Part shown: positions 16,588-25,481 of the stretch, one piece after another | Position numbering within the stretch: position 1 is the first letter of the stretch | Layout of the letters: each line of letters opens with the position of its first letter | Source of the DNA: Palsa-504 sp963753195 | GTDB lineage: Bacteria > Actinomycetota > Actinomycetes > Streptosporangiales > Streptosporangiaceae | NCBI GenBank assembly: GCA_963753195.1 | Contig: CAVWBH010000009.1 | Coordinates: forward strand, 992,001 to 1,056,000 | Reading direction: 5' to 3' | Length of the DNA: 64,000 bases | The notes under the pieces: model-generated | Seen by the model: the letters and a program-made list of their open reading frames with translations, nothing else | Told to the model about the DNA's origin: nothing | Database searches by the model: none | Program-made: the position numbers and the translations under genes

Positions 16588-17895
16588 GTGGCCCTCGTGA
16601 CGCCGTTGCGTCCCGTCCCGCCCCCGCACCCCGAAACTCCCCTCGCCGATCCCCTGCCCGTCTCGGCCACGCTCGCGGCCAACGAGACGATGGAGGCGCG
16701 GCGCCGTCGCGGCGAGCCCGTGCTGCCGATGGCGTTCGGCGAGGCGGGGCTGCCCGTGCACCCGCTGCTGCGTGCGGCCCTGGCCGACGCCGCGGGCTGC
16801 ACGTCTTACGGCCCGGTAGCGGGCCGCGCCCGGCTCCGGGAATCCGCGGCGGGATACTGGACCCGGCGCGGGCTGCCCACCGGGCCTGAGGCCGTGATCG
16901 CCGGGCCGGGGAGCAAGGCACTGCTGTTCGCCCTCATGGCGGCGATCGGCGGCGACGTCGCGGTGACCCGGCCGAGCTGGGTCAGCTACAGCGCGCAGGC
17001 CAGCCTGGCCGGCCGCACCGCGCATTTCGTGCCCGGCTCGGGCGGCGTACCCCACGCGGCCAAGCTGGCCAGGGCCGTCGCAGTGGCCCGCGCCGCAGGC
17101 CGCCCGATTCGTTCGGTCGTCGTCACGCTGCCAGACAACCCGACCGGGACCCAAGCCCCCGCCGCGGCCGTCCGCGCGCTGTGCGCGGTCGCCGAACGGC
17201 ACGACCTGATCATCATCTCCGACGAGATCTACTCGGATCTGGTCCACGACCAGATGACCGACCGCGCCAGTCCGGCCTCTTATAGTGCCGAACGGACCGT
17301 GGTGACCAGCGGCGTGAGCAAGAATCTGGCCCTCGGCGGATGGCGCCTCGGTGTAGCCAGGCTGCCCGACAGCCGGCTCGGCCGTGAGCTGGGCGCCCGG
17401 GTGCTCGGGATCGGCAGCGAGATCTGGTCGGCGCCGGCCGGCCCGGTGCAGGAGGCCGCCGCGCTCGCCTTCAGCGAGCCGGCCCCGCTGGCGGAGCGGA
17501 TCGCGCTCAGCTGCCGCCTGCACGCCCGGGTGGCCCGGGCGGTCGCGCAGCGATTCGCCGCGGCCGGCGCGTTCGTGCCGACGCCGCAGGCCGCGTTCTA
17601 TGTCTACCCCGACTTCACCCCGCAGGCGGACGTGCTACAGCAGCGGCACGGTGTTACCAGCGACGAGGGCCTGGCGGGCCTGCTGCTGCGGCGGTACGGC
17701 CTGGGCGTGCTGCCGGGCAGCGTGTTCGGCGACGAGAGCTGGCGGCTGCGGCTGCGGGTGGCGACCGGGATGCTCTACGGCGAGAGCGACGAGCAGCGCG
17801 AGGCCGCGCTGGCCTCGGCCGACCCGTGCGCGCTGCCCTGGATCGCCGCGTCCCTGGACCGGCTCACGGAGATCCTGGCCGACCTCACCGGCTGA
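16588..17895 (+). CDS. Class I/II PLP-dependent aminotransferase
   Basis: A fold-type I aminotransferase of 435 residues from GTG 16588, which has an AGGAG motif 10 bases upstream; GTG 16597 is an alternative. Family motifs are the GPGSKALLFALMAAIGG cofactor loop, LPDNPTGT, IISDEIYSDL, and the Schiff-base Lys245 in SGVSKNLALGGWR. The first 40 residues are Pro-rich and outside the fold. The substrate is unknown. Control by the divergent LysR gene is likely. It converges with, and overlaps by 11 bases, the SGNH hydrolase. Confidence 0.9.
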   Translation: MALVTPLRPVPPPHPETPLADPLPVSATLAANETMEARRRRGEPVLPMAFGEAGLPVHPLLRAALADAAGCTSYGPVAGRARLRESAAGYWTRRGLPTGPEAVIAGPGSKALLFALMAAIGGDVAVTRPSWVSYSAQASLAGRTAHFVPGSGGVPHAAKLARAVAVARAAGRPIRSVVVTLPDNPTGTQAPAAAVRALCAVAERHDLIIISDEIYSDLVHDQMTDRASPASYSAERTVVTSGVSKNLALGGWRLGVARLPDSRLGRELGARVLGIGSEIWSAPAGPVQEAAALAFSEPAPLAERIALSCRLHARVARAVAQRFAAAGAFVPTPQAAFYVYPDFTPQADVLQQRHGVTSDEGLAGLLLRRYGLGVLPGSVFGDESWRLRLRVATGMLYGESDEQREAALASADPCALPWIAASLDRLTEILADLTG

Positions 17896-18752
17896 GGCCG
17901 CCCGGGTCCACGGGAAGCAGGTCGGGCCGCTTGGGATCCAGGCTGTCACTTTCGGCGCGGGCCAGCCTCCTGCGCACCCACGGCATCGCGTACTGCCTGG
18001 CCCAGCGGGCGTCCTGGCGGCGCGCGGCCAGCCAGACGGCGCGGCCCGCCGGGTAGCTCCGCGATGACGCCAGCCGCGGCGCCAGCCCGTCCCCGGCGGC
18101 TCCGTCTCCGGCGGCTCCGTCTCCGGCGGCTCCGTCTCCGGCGGCTCCGTCTCCGGTGAGCACCTCGCAGGTGCGCTGGGCGACGCGGCGATGCCCCTCC
18201 GAACTGAGGTGCAGCCGGTCCGGGCTCCAGGCTCGCGGGTCCTGCAGGGCCCGCATCGACCACAGGTCCACCAGCTCGCAGCCATGGTGGTCGGCGATCG
18301 CACGCAGGTGCATGTCGTACGTGGCGATCCGGCCCCGCAGCAGCCGGATCACCGGGAACATACGCGGGTCGAAGCCGGTGAAGATGAGCACCTGGCAGCC
18401 CGGCCGCCTGCAAGGTGAGCACGGCCTGCTCGAACCGGGCCGCGAGCGCGTCCACGTCGGCCCCGCGCAGGATGTCATTGCCGCCGGCCGCCAGGCTCAC
18501 CAGGTCCGGGGCCAGGTCGGCGGCGCGCGGCACCTGCTCGGCGATGACCTGACCGAGCACCTTGCCCGAGATGGCCAGGTTCGCATACCCGAACCCAGGG
18601 GCTCGCGCGGCCAGGACGGTGGCCACGCGGTCGGCCCAGCCCCGGTACCCGCCGGTGGGGTAGGGATCGTTCTGTCCTTCGGTGAAGCTGTCGCCCAGAG
18701 CGACGAAGGAGCCGATCGGGGCACCAGGGTCGCGTTCGGTCATCCTGCCCAT
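17885..18752 (-). CDS. SGNH/GDSL-family hydrolase, frameshifted
   Basis: A lipase/esterase-type hydrolase in two frames. The first frame from ATG 18752 (or 18743) carries block I GDSFTEG, the oxyanion Gly (AISGKVLGQ) and AAGGNDILRG. It then loses homology after LTLQAAGLPG. A second frame carries VLIFTGFDPRMFP and the catalytic block SPDRLHLSSEGHRR, and ends at 17885. Removing one G from the GGG run at 18399-18401 restores GCQVLIFTG and gives one protein of about 288 residues. The C-terminal half includes a GDGAA repeat. All catalytic blocks are intact apart from the shift, so an assembly indel is plausible. Confidence 0.8.
18093..18152. repeat. 15-bp perfect tandem repeat (4 units) in the SGNH hydrolase
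   Basis: Four identical CCGGCGGCTCCGTCT units encode the GDGAA pentapeptides in the linker after the catalytic His block. The units are perfect, so the array is recent or homogenised. Confidence 0.9.
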
Positions 18753-18794
18753 GATGCCATCCGGGCTGCGGTCGCGGACCAGGCGCCATGCGGA

Positions 18795-18842
18795 TCAGGC
18801 CGGGCGCGGGCGGTGGCTGTGGATGGTCTTGCCGTCCGGGCC
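18795..18842 (-). pseudogene. 3' remnant of a DUF222/HNH (13E12-type) gene
   Basis: On the minus strand this stretch reads PDGKTIHSHRPRPA then stop. The complete DUF222/HNH gene at 25482-27164 ends with the near-identical PDGKTIHSHSPPPRPG and stop. The DNA also matches closely (GGCTGTGGATGGT shared). No homology is visible upstream of the 48-base segment. The likeliest reading is the tail of a lost or rearranged copy of this dispersed gene family. Confidence 0.6.
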
Positions 18843-18910
18843 TCTCCCTGACGGTCCGTCCCGCCTCTCGCCGTCAACGGATGTCGTAACCACCTGGTAG
18901 CAATGAAGGC

Positions 18911-21070
18911 GTGGCCGACACAGACCGACCGGGACCTGAGCAGGACGACCAGGGGCTGCGCGAGGAGGCTGAACGGCACTTGCGTGCGCTGGCCGGCGAG
19001 GGCGCAAGGCTGCGCGAGGACCAGTGGACGGCGATCAGCGCCCTGGTCGCCGGCCGACGTCGGGCGCTGGTGGTGCAGCGGACCGGGTGGGGGAAGTCGG
19101 CGGTGTACTTCGTCGCGACCGCGCTGCTGCGGGCGCGCGGGGCCGGGCCGACGGTGATCGTGTCACCGCTGCTCGCGCTGATGCGCAACCAGGTCGAGGC
19201 GGCGGGCCGGGCCGGGATCCACGCGCGCACGATCAACTCCGCCAATACCGAGGAATGGGACCACGTCTACGCGGAGGTCGCGGACGGCCAGGCGGATGTG
19301 CTGCTGGTCAGCCCCGAACGCCTGAACAGTCCTGGCTTCCGCGACCAGGTGCTGCCGAAGCTCACCGCCGCGGCGGGCCTGATCGTGATAGACGAGGCAC
19401 ACTGCATCTCCGACTGGGGCCACGACTTCCGTCCCGACTACCGGCGGATCCGCACGCTGCTGCAGGGTCTTCCGCCGGGGATCCCGGTGCTGGCGACCAC
19501 CGCGACCGCGAACGCCCGGGTCACCCGCGACGTCGCCGAGCAACTCGGCGCGGGCCAAGACCCAGACGACGTCCTCGTGCTGCGCGGCCCGCTGGACCGG
19601 GAGTCGCTGCACCTCGCGGTGGTGAGCCTGCCGACCGCCCACCAGCGGCTCGCCTGGCTGGCGACCCGGCTCGCCGACGGCAGCCTTCCGGGATCCGGGA
19701 TCATCTACACGCTGACGGTCGCCGCGGCCTACGAGACGGCGGCGTTCCTGCGCGATCAGGGCATCGACGTCGCCGCGTACAGCGGCCGCGACGAGGCGGC
19801 GCAGCGGCTGCAGGCCGAGGACGACCTGCTGGCCAACCGGGTCAGGGCGCTGGTGGCGACCAGCGCGCTTGGTATGGGTTTCGATAAGCCCGACCTGGGG
19901 TTCGTGGTGCACCTCGGTGCCCCGCAGTCCCCGGTCGCGTACTACCAGCAGATCGGCCGGGCGGGGCGGGCGGTAGCCAAGGCAGAAGTGGTCATGCTGC
20001 CCGGCCGCGAGGACCGGGACATCTGGGCGTACTTCGCCTCGCTCGCGTTCCCGCCCGAGCATCAGGTCCTGGCGGCGCTCACCGCGCTCGCCGAAGCGGG
20101 CCGGCCGCTGTCCACCGCCGCGCTTGAGACCCGCGTCGACCTGTCCCGGGGCCGGCTGGAGTCCATGCTCAAGGTGCTCGATGTCGACGGCGCGGTACGC
20201 CGCACCGGCGGCGGCTGGGAGGCCACCGGTCTGCCGTGGACCTACGACCAAGAGCGGTACCAGCGCGTTGCTCAGGAGCGGCTCCGCGAACAGCAGTCCA
20301 TGCTGGCCTACCAGGCCACCGATGCCTGCCGGCTGGAGTACCTGCGCCGCGAGCTCGACGACCCGCAGGCGGCTCGCTGCGGCCGCTGCGACAACTGCAC
20401 CGGCCGGGCGCCGGACCTTCAAGTCCCGCAGGCCGGCGCGGACGCAGCCCGGCAGCGGCTGCTCCGCCCCGGCGTCGGGGTCGAGCCGCGGCGGATGTGG
20501 CCACCGGGGATGAAGGACCTGGGAATCTCCGGCGCCTCGGGCAAAATCCCCGCAGACCGTACGGCCGAGCCGGGCCGCGCGCTCGGCCGCCTCACCGACG
20601 TCGGCTGGGGAACCACGCTGCGGGCGCTGCTCGCCGACGAGGCTCCCGACGGGGCGGTCACCGACCAGCTCACCGACGCCGTGGTCAAAGTCCTGACCGC
20701 CTGGGACTGGAGCCAGCGCCCGGCCGGCGTGGTCACCATGCCGTCGCGCACCAGGCCCGTCCTGATTACGAGCCTCGGCCAGCGGGTCGCGCAGGTCGGC
20801 AGGCTGCCCTACCTCGGCCCGCTCGGCTACGCCAGCCCCGACGGCCCCGGCCCGCGCCGCCACAACAGCGCCCAGCGGCTGCGCTCACTGTGGCACGCGC
20901 TCACCATCCCGGACGACCTTCGCGAGGCACTCAGCCAGCTCACCGGTCCGCTCCTGCTCGTCGATGACCGCATCGAGACCGGCTGGACCATGACCATCGC
21001 GGCCAAGCAGCTCCGCGACGCCGGCGCCCTCGCCGTCCTCCCGCTAGCCCTAGCCGTCACCACCGGCTGA
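18911..21070 (+). CDS. RecQ-family DNA helicase with C-terminal phosphoribosyltransferase-like domain
   Basis: A 719-residue superfamily 2 helicase. Motif I is QRTGWGKS (57-63), motif II DEAHCISDWGHDFRPDY (161-177), with RecQ-type IYTLT, TSALGMGFDKPDL and QQIGRAGR (motif VI). A Cys cluster (CRLEYLRRELDD then CGRCDNC, about 472-496) is the RecQ zinc-binding subdomain. The tail from about 520 has no HRDC. It ends in LLLVDDRIETGWTM (about 682-694), which matches the PRPP-binding loop of type I phosphoribosyltransferases. It starts at GTG 18911, a few bases after GAAGG. It may act in repair; the role of the tail is unknown. Confidence 0.9.
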   Translation: MADTDRPGPEQDDQGLREEAERHLRALAGEGARLREDQWTAISALVAGRRRALVVQRTGWGKSAVYFVATALLRARGAGPTVIVSPLLALMRNQVEAAGRAGIHARTINSANTEEWDHVYAEVADGQADVLLVSPERLNSPGFRDQVLPKLTAAAGLIVIDEAHCISDWGHDFRPDYRRIRTLLQGLPPGIPVLATTATANARVTRDVAEQLGAGQDPDDVLVLRGPLDRESLHLAVVSLPTAHQRLAWLATRLADGSLPGSGIIYTLTVAAAYETAAFLRDQGIDVAAYSGRDEAAQRLQAEDDLLANRVRALVATSALGMGFDKPDLGFVVHLGAPQSPVAYYQQIGRAGRAVAKAEVVMLPGREDRDIWAYFASLAFPPEHQVLAALTALAEAGRPLSTAALETRVDLSRGRLESMLKVLDVDGAVRRTGGGWEATGLPWTYDQERYQRVAQERLREQQSMLAYQATDACRLEYLRRELDDPQAARCGRCDNCTGRAPDLQVPQAGADAARQRLLRPGVGVEPRRMWPPGMKDLGISGASGKIPADRTAEPGRALGRLTDVGWGTTLRALLADEAPDGAVTDQLTDAVVKVLTAWDWSQRPAGVVTMPSRTRPVLITSLGQRVAQVGRLPYLGPLGYASPDGPGPRRHNSAQRLRSLWHALTIPDDLREALSQLTGPLLLVDDRIETGWTMTIAAKQLRDAGALAVLPLALAVTTG

Positions 21071-21186
21071 GACCACATTTCGCCTCCGGGCCAGGGTTTC
21101 TGCATCCCCGTAATTTCCTTGGCCCGAACGAGCCGTGGCTCCCCGCCCCGGCCAGGCGAGTCCCGGCCCCGGCCCCGGCCGACACG

Positions 21187-22440
21187 TCACAGGTCCTCCA
21201 GGGCCCGGGCCGGATCGGCCTGAGCGGCGCCGCTCGGCTCCCAGTCGTCATCGGATCGCGCATACGGATACCAGCGCAGGTCACGGCCGAGCCGCAACTG
21301 CATGCGGCCCGCGGTAACCCGGTTGCCCTCGATAATGGGCTGCGCCGCATCGGTCTTGGCGCGCAGGGCGCCCCGCGCCGCGGTCAGCAGCCGCGCGGCG
21401 TCCGGATCGTCCGCGGCCGGATCCCATCCGGCGCCCAGTGACTCCAGCCCGGCTGGGCCACCCTGCCGCCAGGCCAGGGCCCGGCGGGCGAGATCCCGTT
21501 CGCCCAGCCCGGTGCGCGCCGCGAGCGCGGCGAACGCGGGCGTGCCCAGCGCGCGGGCCGCCCGGCGAGCCAGGTCGATGTCCGGGTCGAGGCTGAGCCC
21601 GGCGTCGGAGGACAGGCCCACCGCCATCTCCCAGGCCCGGCTGGCCGCGTCCGCGGCCAGTTCCACCAGGTCCTCGCGCAGGCCGGATCGCCAAGGCGGC
21701 GGATCCACCGGAAGCGGGGCGGGTGCCCCGGGTCGGCCGGGCGGCAGTGGCATGGCAGGGATCGGCGCTGGGAACTCCGGTGCGCCGAACGCCGTCCTGG
21801 CGTCGACGCCCTCATCGGCCGCCCGCGCCCCGGCACCGTGGTGCGTACCCGTCGCAACTGGATGCGCGGCCGCCTGACCGGGTGCGACGCCCCGGCGGCG
21901 GGCCCGGATCCCGGCCAACACCTGATCCCGGGTCCGGCCGCGCAGCAGGAACAGGGCGAAGGGATCAGCGTCCAGCACATCGCTGATCAGGTAACAGGCC
22001 GCCGCCGAGTGCTTGCACGGGTCGGCGTCGTCCGGACAGCTGCAGCGGGGCCCGAGCTCGCCGCCGCCGGGAAGTAGGTCGAGCCCGGCGGCGGCCGCGT
22101 CGTCGGCGACCTCCGGCGGCAGCTCGCCGTCCAGCAGGGCGGCCACGTGACCGAGCCGGGCGGAGATCGCGGCCAGCACCCGGTCCCATTCGTCGTCGGT
22201 GAACCGCCGAACCCTGATCCTGACCTCGTACGGCTCGGTCTTGCGGCCCTGAACCCGCGCGCGCGCCTCGCCCGGCGCCAGGGTCAGCTCGCCGACGACG
22301 CCCGATCGGGCGTAGTCGCGACCCCGCGGCAGCCGGTCGGGATCCAGCCGCGCACGCTGCTCCAGCGCCTCCAGCCAGGCTTGGCCCCACCAGGTCTGGC
22401 CGAATTCCGACCCGCCCATGCCGCCGCGCCCGTCGCTCAT
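21187..22440 (-). CDS. SWIM zinc-finger protein, partner of SNF2 helicase
   Basis: A 417-residue protein with a SWIM zinc finger, CxCx6CxH: Cys133, Cys135, Cys142 and His144. Its N-terminus (FGQTWWGQAWLEALE) and the segment VQGRKTEPYEVRIRV are typical of the actinobacterial SWIM proteins encoded next to SNF2 helicases. The Ala/Pro-rich centre is disordered. ATG 22440 overlaps the helicase stop (ATGA), so the two are translated together; the frame is open further upstream but only inside the helicase gene. SWIM domains bind DNA or protein, and this one probably targets the helicase. Confidence 0.88.
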   Translation of the reverse strand: MSDGRGGMGGSEFGQTWWGQAWLEALEQRARLDPDRLPRGRDYARSGVVGELTLAPGEARARVQGRKTEPYEVRIRVRRFTDDEWDRVLAAISARLGHVAALLDGELPPEVADDAAAAGLDLLPGGGELGPRCSCPDDADPCKHSAAACYLISDVLDADPFALFLLRGRTRDQVLAGIRARRRGVAPGQAAAHPVATGTHHGAGARAADEGVDARTAFGAPEFPAPIPAMPLPPGRPGAPAPLPVDPPPWRSGLREDLVELAADAASRAWEMAVGLSSDAGLSLDPDIDLARRAARALGTPAFAALAARTGLGERDLARRALAWRQGGPAGLESLGAGWDPAADDPDAARLLTAARGALRAKTDAAQPIIEGNRVTAGRMQLRLGRDLRWYPYARSDDDWEPSGAAQADPARALEDL

Positions 22441-25364
22441 GGCGCGGCTCGCAGGCTGACCAGCTCCGCGAGCTCGGCGTCGGACAGCTCGGCGATCCAG
22501 CCCTCGCCCGAACCGATCACGGCGTCGGCAAGCTCGCGTTTCTTCTCCAGCAAGGCCGCGATCCGGTCCTCGAGCGTCCCCTCGGCGATGAGCCGGTGTA
22601 CCTGGACGGGGCGGTCCTGGCCGATCCGGTACGCCCGGTCGGTCGCCTGATCCTCCACCGCCGGGTTCCACCACCGGTCGTAGTGCAGGACGTGGGTCGC
22701 GCGGGTCAGGTTCAGGCCGGTGCCGCCAGCTTTGAGGGACAGCAGGAACACCGGCACGTCACCGGCCTGGAACCGGTCCACCATCTCCTCCCGGCGCGGC
22801 ACCGGAACCCCGCCGTGCAGGAACAGCGAGCCGATCCCGCGAGCGTCAAGATGCTGCTGCAGCAGCGCGGCCATCTGCGTGTACTGGGTGAAGACGAGCA
22901 TCGACTCACCGCTGGCCAGGATCAGGTCGGTCAGTTCGTCGAAGGCGGCCAGCTTTCCGGACCGGCCGTCCAGCGGCCCCGGCTGCTTCAGGTACTGGGC
23001 CGGATGGTTGCAGATCTGCTTCAGCGCGGTCAGCAGCTTGAACACCAGGCCGGCCCGCTCGATGCCCTCGGACTTCTCGATCGCTTCCATCGTCTCGCGG
23101 ACCATCGCCTCATACAGCGTGACCTGCTCGGCGGTCAGCGGCACGAATAGGTCCGTCTCGGTCTTGCGCGGAAGTTCCGGCGCGATACCGGGATCCGTCT
23201 TCCGCCGCCGCAGCAAAAAGGGGCGGATGAGGGCGGCGAACCGGGCGGTCGCCTCCGCGTCCCGGTACCGCTCGACCGGGACGGCGACCCGGCGGGTGAA
23301 GGCTTCCAGGTGGCCGAGCAGGCCGGGCGTGGTCCAGTCCAGGATTGCCCACAGCTCCGCCAGCCGGTTCTCTACCGGCGTCCCGGTCAGCGCGATCCTG
23401 GCGGGCGCCGGCACCGCCCGCAGCTCGCGTGCGGTCCGCGAGAGCGGGTTCTTCGCGTGCTGTGCCTCGTCAGCCACCACCAGTCCCCAGCCCACCTCCG
23501 CGAGCCGGGCCGAGTCCCGCAGCACCACGCCGTAGGTGACCAGGACCATCTCGTCGGCGGCCAGGTCCTCCAGGTGCCGGCCGCCGCCGTGATAGCGGCG
23601 GACCGGGACGTCGGAGGCGAACCGGCGCACCTCACGCTCCCAGGTGCCGAGCAGCGACGCCGGGCAGACCACCAGCGTGGGTCCTGCCTTGGCCTCCCGC
23701 CGGTGCAGGTGCAGCGCGATGACCTGGATCGTCTTGCCCAGTCCCATGTCGTCGGCGAGGCAGCCGCCGAGCCCGGCCGCACACATCCCGGCCATCCAGG
23801 CCAGGCCGCGCCGCTGGTAAGGCCGGAGCGTGGCAGCCAGCCCCGGCGGGGGCTCGACCTGCACTGGGGCAGACGCGATGCCCGCGACCCTGGCGGCCAG
23901 GTCGGCGAGCGGGCCTTCCGCAACCACCGTCACCGTCTCGCCGTCGATCTCAGCCGAACCGGCGAGCACGGCACCGAGCGCCTCGGACACGCGCATCCGG
24001 GTCCGCGGCGGGCGGCGCAGCCGTTCGAGCAGCGCCGGGTCGAGCATCACCCAGCGGCCCCGCAGCCTGATCAGCGGCCGCTTCGCCTCGGCCAGCGCGG
24101 CGATCTCGTCGGCGTCGAGCAGCGCCCCGTCGAGCGTGAGCTGCCAGCGGAAGTCCAGCAGTGCCTCGAGCCCGAAGCCGGCCTCCGTCACCTTCCCCGG
24201 TGGCGGGATGGTGACGGCTCTCAGTTTGAGGCCGCCATCCAGCAGGCTGGACGGCCACAGCACCTCGATGCCGGCGCCTGCCAGCTCCTCAGCCGCCGGA
24301 CCGAGCAGGCTGGCCAGCGCGTCGTCGTCCAGGTCGATCACCGACGGGCTGGCCTGATCCAGCGCCTCGGCCAGTGGCGGCCAGATCGCTGCGCCGCGGC
24401 GCAGCGCCAGCAGCAGGTCCGTTTCCGCCTGCGGGCCGAACCGGGACAGTACCGTCTCCGGCTGGCTCCACAGCGCGGCGGCATCGACGATCAGGCTCGG
24501 ATCGGCATTGCTCCGCAGCTGCAGGACCAGCTGGAACGCCGGTCCGGCCGCGTCGGCCTGGCCTGTTCCGTCCTCCCCGCCGGCCTGTTGTGCCCGATAC
24601 GCCTTGATCGCGCCGGGGTAATCCTCCAGGCCGGCGAAAAAGGCCTCGTCGTTGACCGGGTCATCGTCATCTCCGGCCGCCGGCGCCACGGGGACGGTCT
24701 CGATCCGAAGGCCGAGGCGGGCGCCGGCCGCGAGGCCGTCGGTGGTGTCGGCGAGCCAGTCAGCCAGGTCACCGACCCGGGTCGGCTCGGCCGCGGCGAA
24801 CGCGGTCGAGGCGGTGGTCCGCGGCGCGGCGGGCGAGCGCGCGATCAGGTCTGCGATCGCGTCCCACAGGTCACGGATCAGCGCTTCGGGGGAGCGGAGC
24901 CGTATCGGGCGCGACCCTGGGATGGCCAGGGCATGCGCGGTGGGCGGGAACACCGCGGCCAGCTCGCGGAGCCAGCTGAGATCGGACGGATCGAGCGGGC
25001 CCGCGCGCCAGACGTCGGTGTCGTCGGCGCCGACGGTGGGCAGCAGCCTGCCGCGCGCCACCAGGCCCACGCCCGCCGCCGCGGCCGCCGCCCAGACCCG
25101 GACACTGGGCCGCATCGGCCGCCCCGGTTGCTCACCGGGGTCGGCGGCGAGCAGCGTCGGCAGAGCCTCGGCGAGCGGAATGAGATCGGCCGACACCAGG
25201 CGTTTGCGTATGCCGTACCTGCCGCCCGGGAAGACCAGCTCCAGCTTGGCCGATCCCGAGCCTCTGCCCCAGAGCGCGAACACTCCCCGCCGAGGGATCC
25301 CGGCCGGTACGAAGACCAGCTCACCGTCCAGCACGGAACCGTACGATACCGGTCTTCCTGCCAT
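22437..25364 (-). CDS. SNF2/Rad54-family DEAD-type helicase (HelZ-like)
   Basis: A 975-residue ATPase. The N-terminal half (about 1-480) is the bacterial SNF2-associated domain with no catalytic motifs. The C-terminal half carries DDMGLGKTIQVIAL (motif I, about 535), VVADEAQHAKNP (motif II, about 630), LTGTPVENRLAELW (motif III), VFTQYTQM, LSLKAGGTGLNLT and RAYRIGQDRPVQVHRL (motifs V and VI, about 890-920). Such proteins translocate on double-stranded DNA to displace proteins. It is coupled to the SWIM gene downstream. In some bacteria related helicases occur in defence islands, but no other defence gene is adjacent, so a repair or remodelling role is equally likely. Confidence 0.92.
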   Translation of the reverse strand: MAGRPVSYGSVLDGELVFVPAGIPRRGVFALWGRGSGSAKLELVFPGGRYGIRKRLVSADLIPLAEALPTLLAADPGEQPGRPMRPSVRVWAAAAAAGVGLVARGRLLPTVGADDTDVWRAGPLDPSDLSWLRELAAVFPPTAHALAIPGSRPIRLRSPEALIRDLWDAIADLIARSPAAPRTTASTAFAAAEPTRVGDLADWLADTTDGLAAGARLGLRIETVPVAPAAGDDDDPVNDEAFFAGLEDYPGAIKAYRAQQAGGEDGTGQADAAGPAFQLVLQLRSNADPSLIVDAAALWSQPETVLSRFGPQAETDLLLALRRGAAIWPPLAEALDQASPSVIDLDDDALASLLGPAAEELAGAGIEVLWPSSLLDGGLKLRAVTIPPPGKVTEAGFGLEALLDFRWQLTLDGALLDADEIAALAEAKRPLIRLRGRWVMLDPALLERLRRPPRTRMRVSEALGAVLAGSAEIDGETVTVVAEGPLADLAARVAGIASAPVQVEPPPGLAATLRPYQRRGLAWMAGMCAAGLGGCLADDMGLGKTIQVIALHLHRREAKAGPTLVVCPASLLGTWEREVRRFASDVPVRRYHGGGRHLEDLAADEMVLVTYGVVLRDSARLAEVGWGLVVADEAQHAKNPLSRTARELRAVPAPARIALTGTPVENRLAELWAILDWTTPGLLGHLEAFTRRVAVPVERYRDAEATARFAALIRPFLLRRRKTDPGIAPELPRKTETDLFVPLTAEQVTLYEAMVRETMEAIEKSEGIERAGLVFKLLTALKQICNHPAQYLKQPGPLDGRSGKLAAFDELTDLILASGESMLVFTQYTQMAALLQQHLDARGIGSLFLHGGVPVPRREEMVDRFQAGDVPVFLLSLKAGGTGLNLTRATHVLHYDRWWNPAVEDQATDRAYRIGQDRPVQVHRLIAEGTLEDRIAALLEKKRELADAVIGSGEGWIAELSDAELAELVSLRAAP

Positions 25365-25481
25365 CGAGGCCCGAACTTCGAGTAGGCCAGCTTTGTCCGG
25401 CGTGGCCTGTGGCGTACACGGCTGGTTCTGCGTCTGGTGGCTGCGGCGGCGTTTCGCCTGAGGCGTTCGTTCCGAGGGTGG

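Noticed and set aside
16573..16590. A TTCGACT segment resembling a tRNA T-loop
   Set aside because: The flanking bases do not pair as a T-stem and no anticodon or acceptor arm is present.
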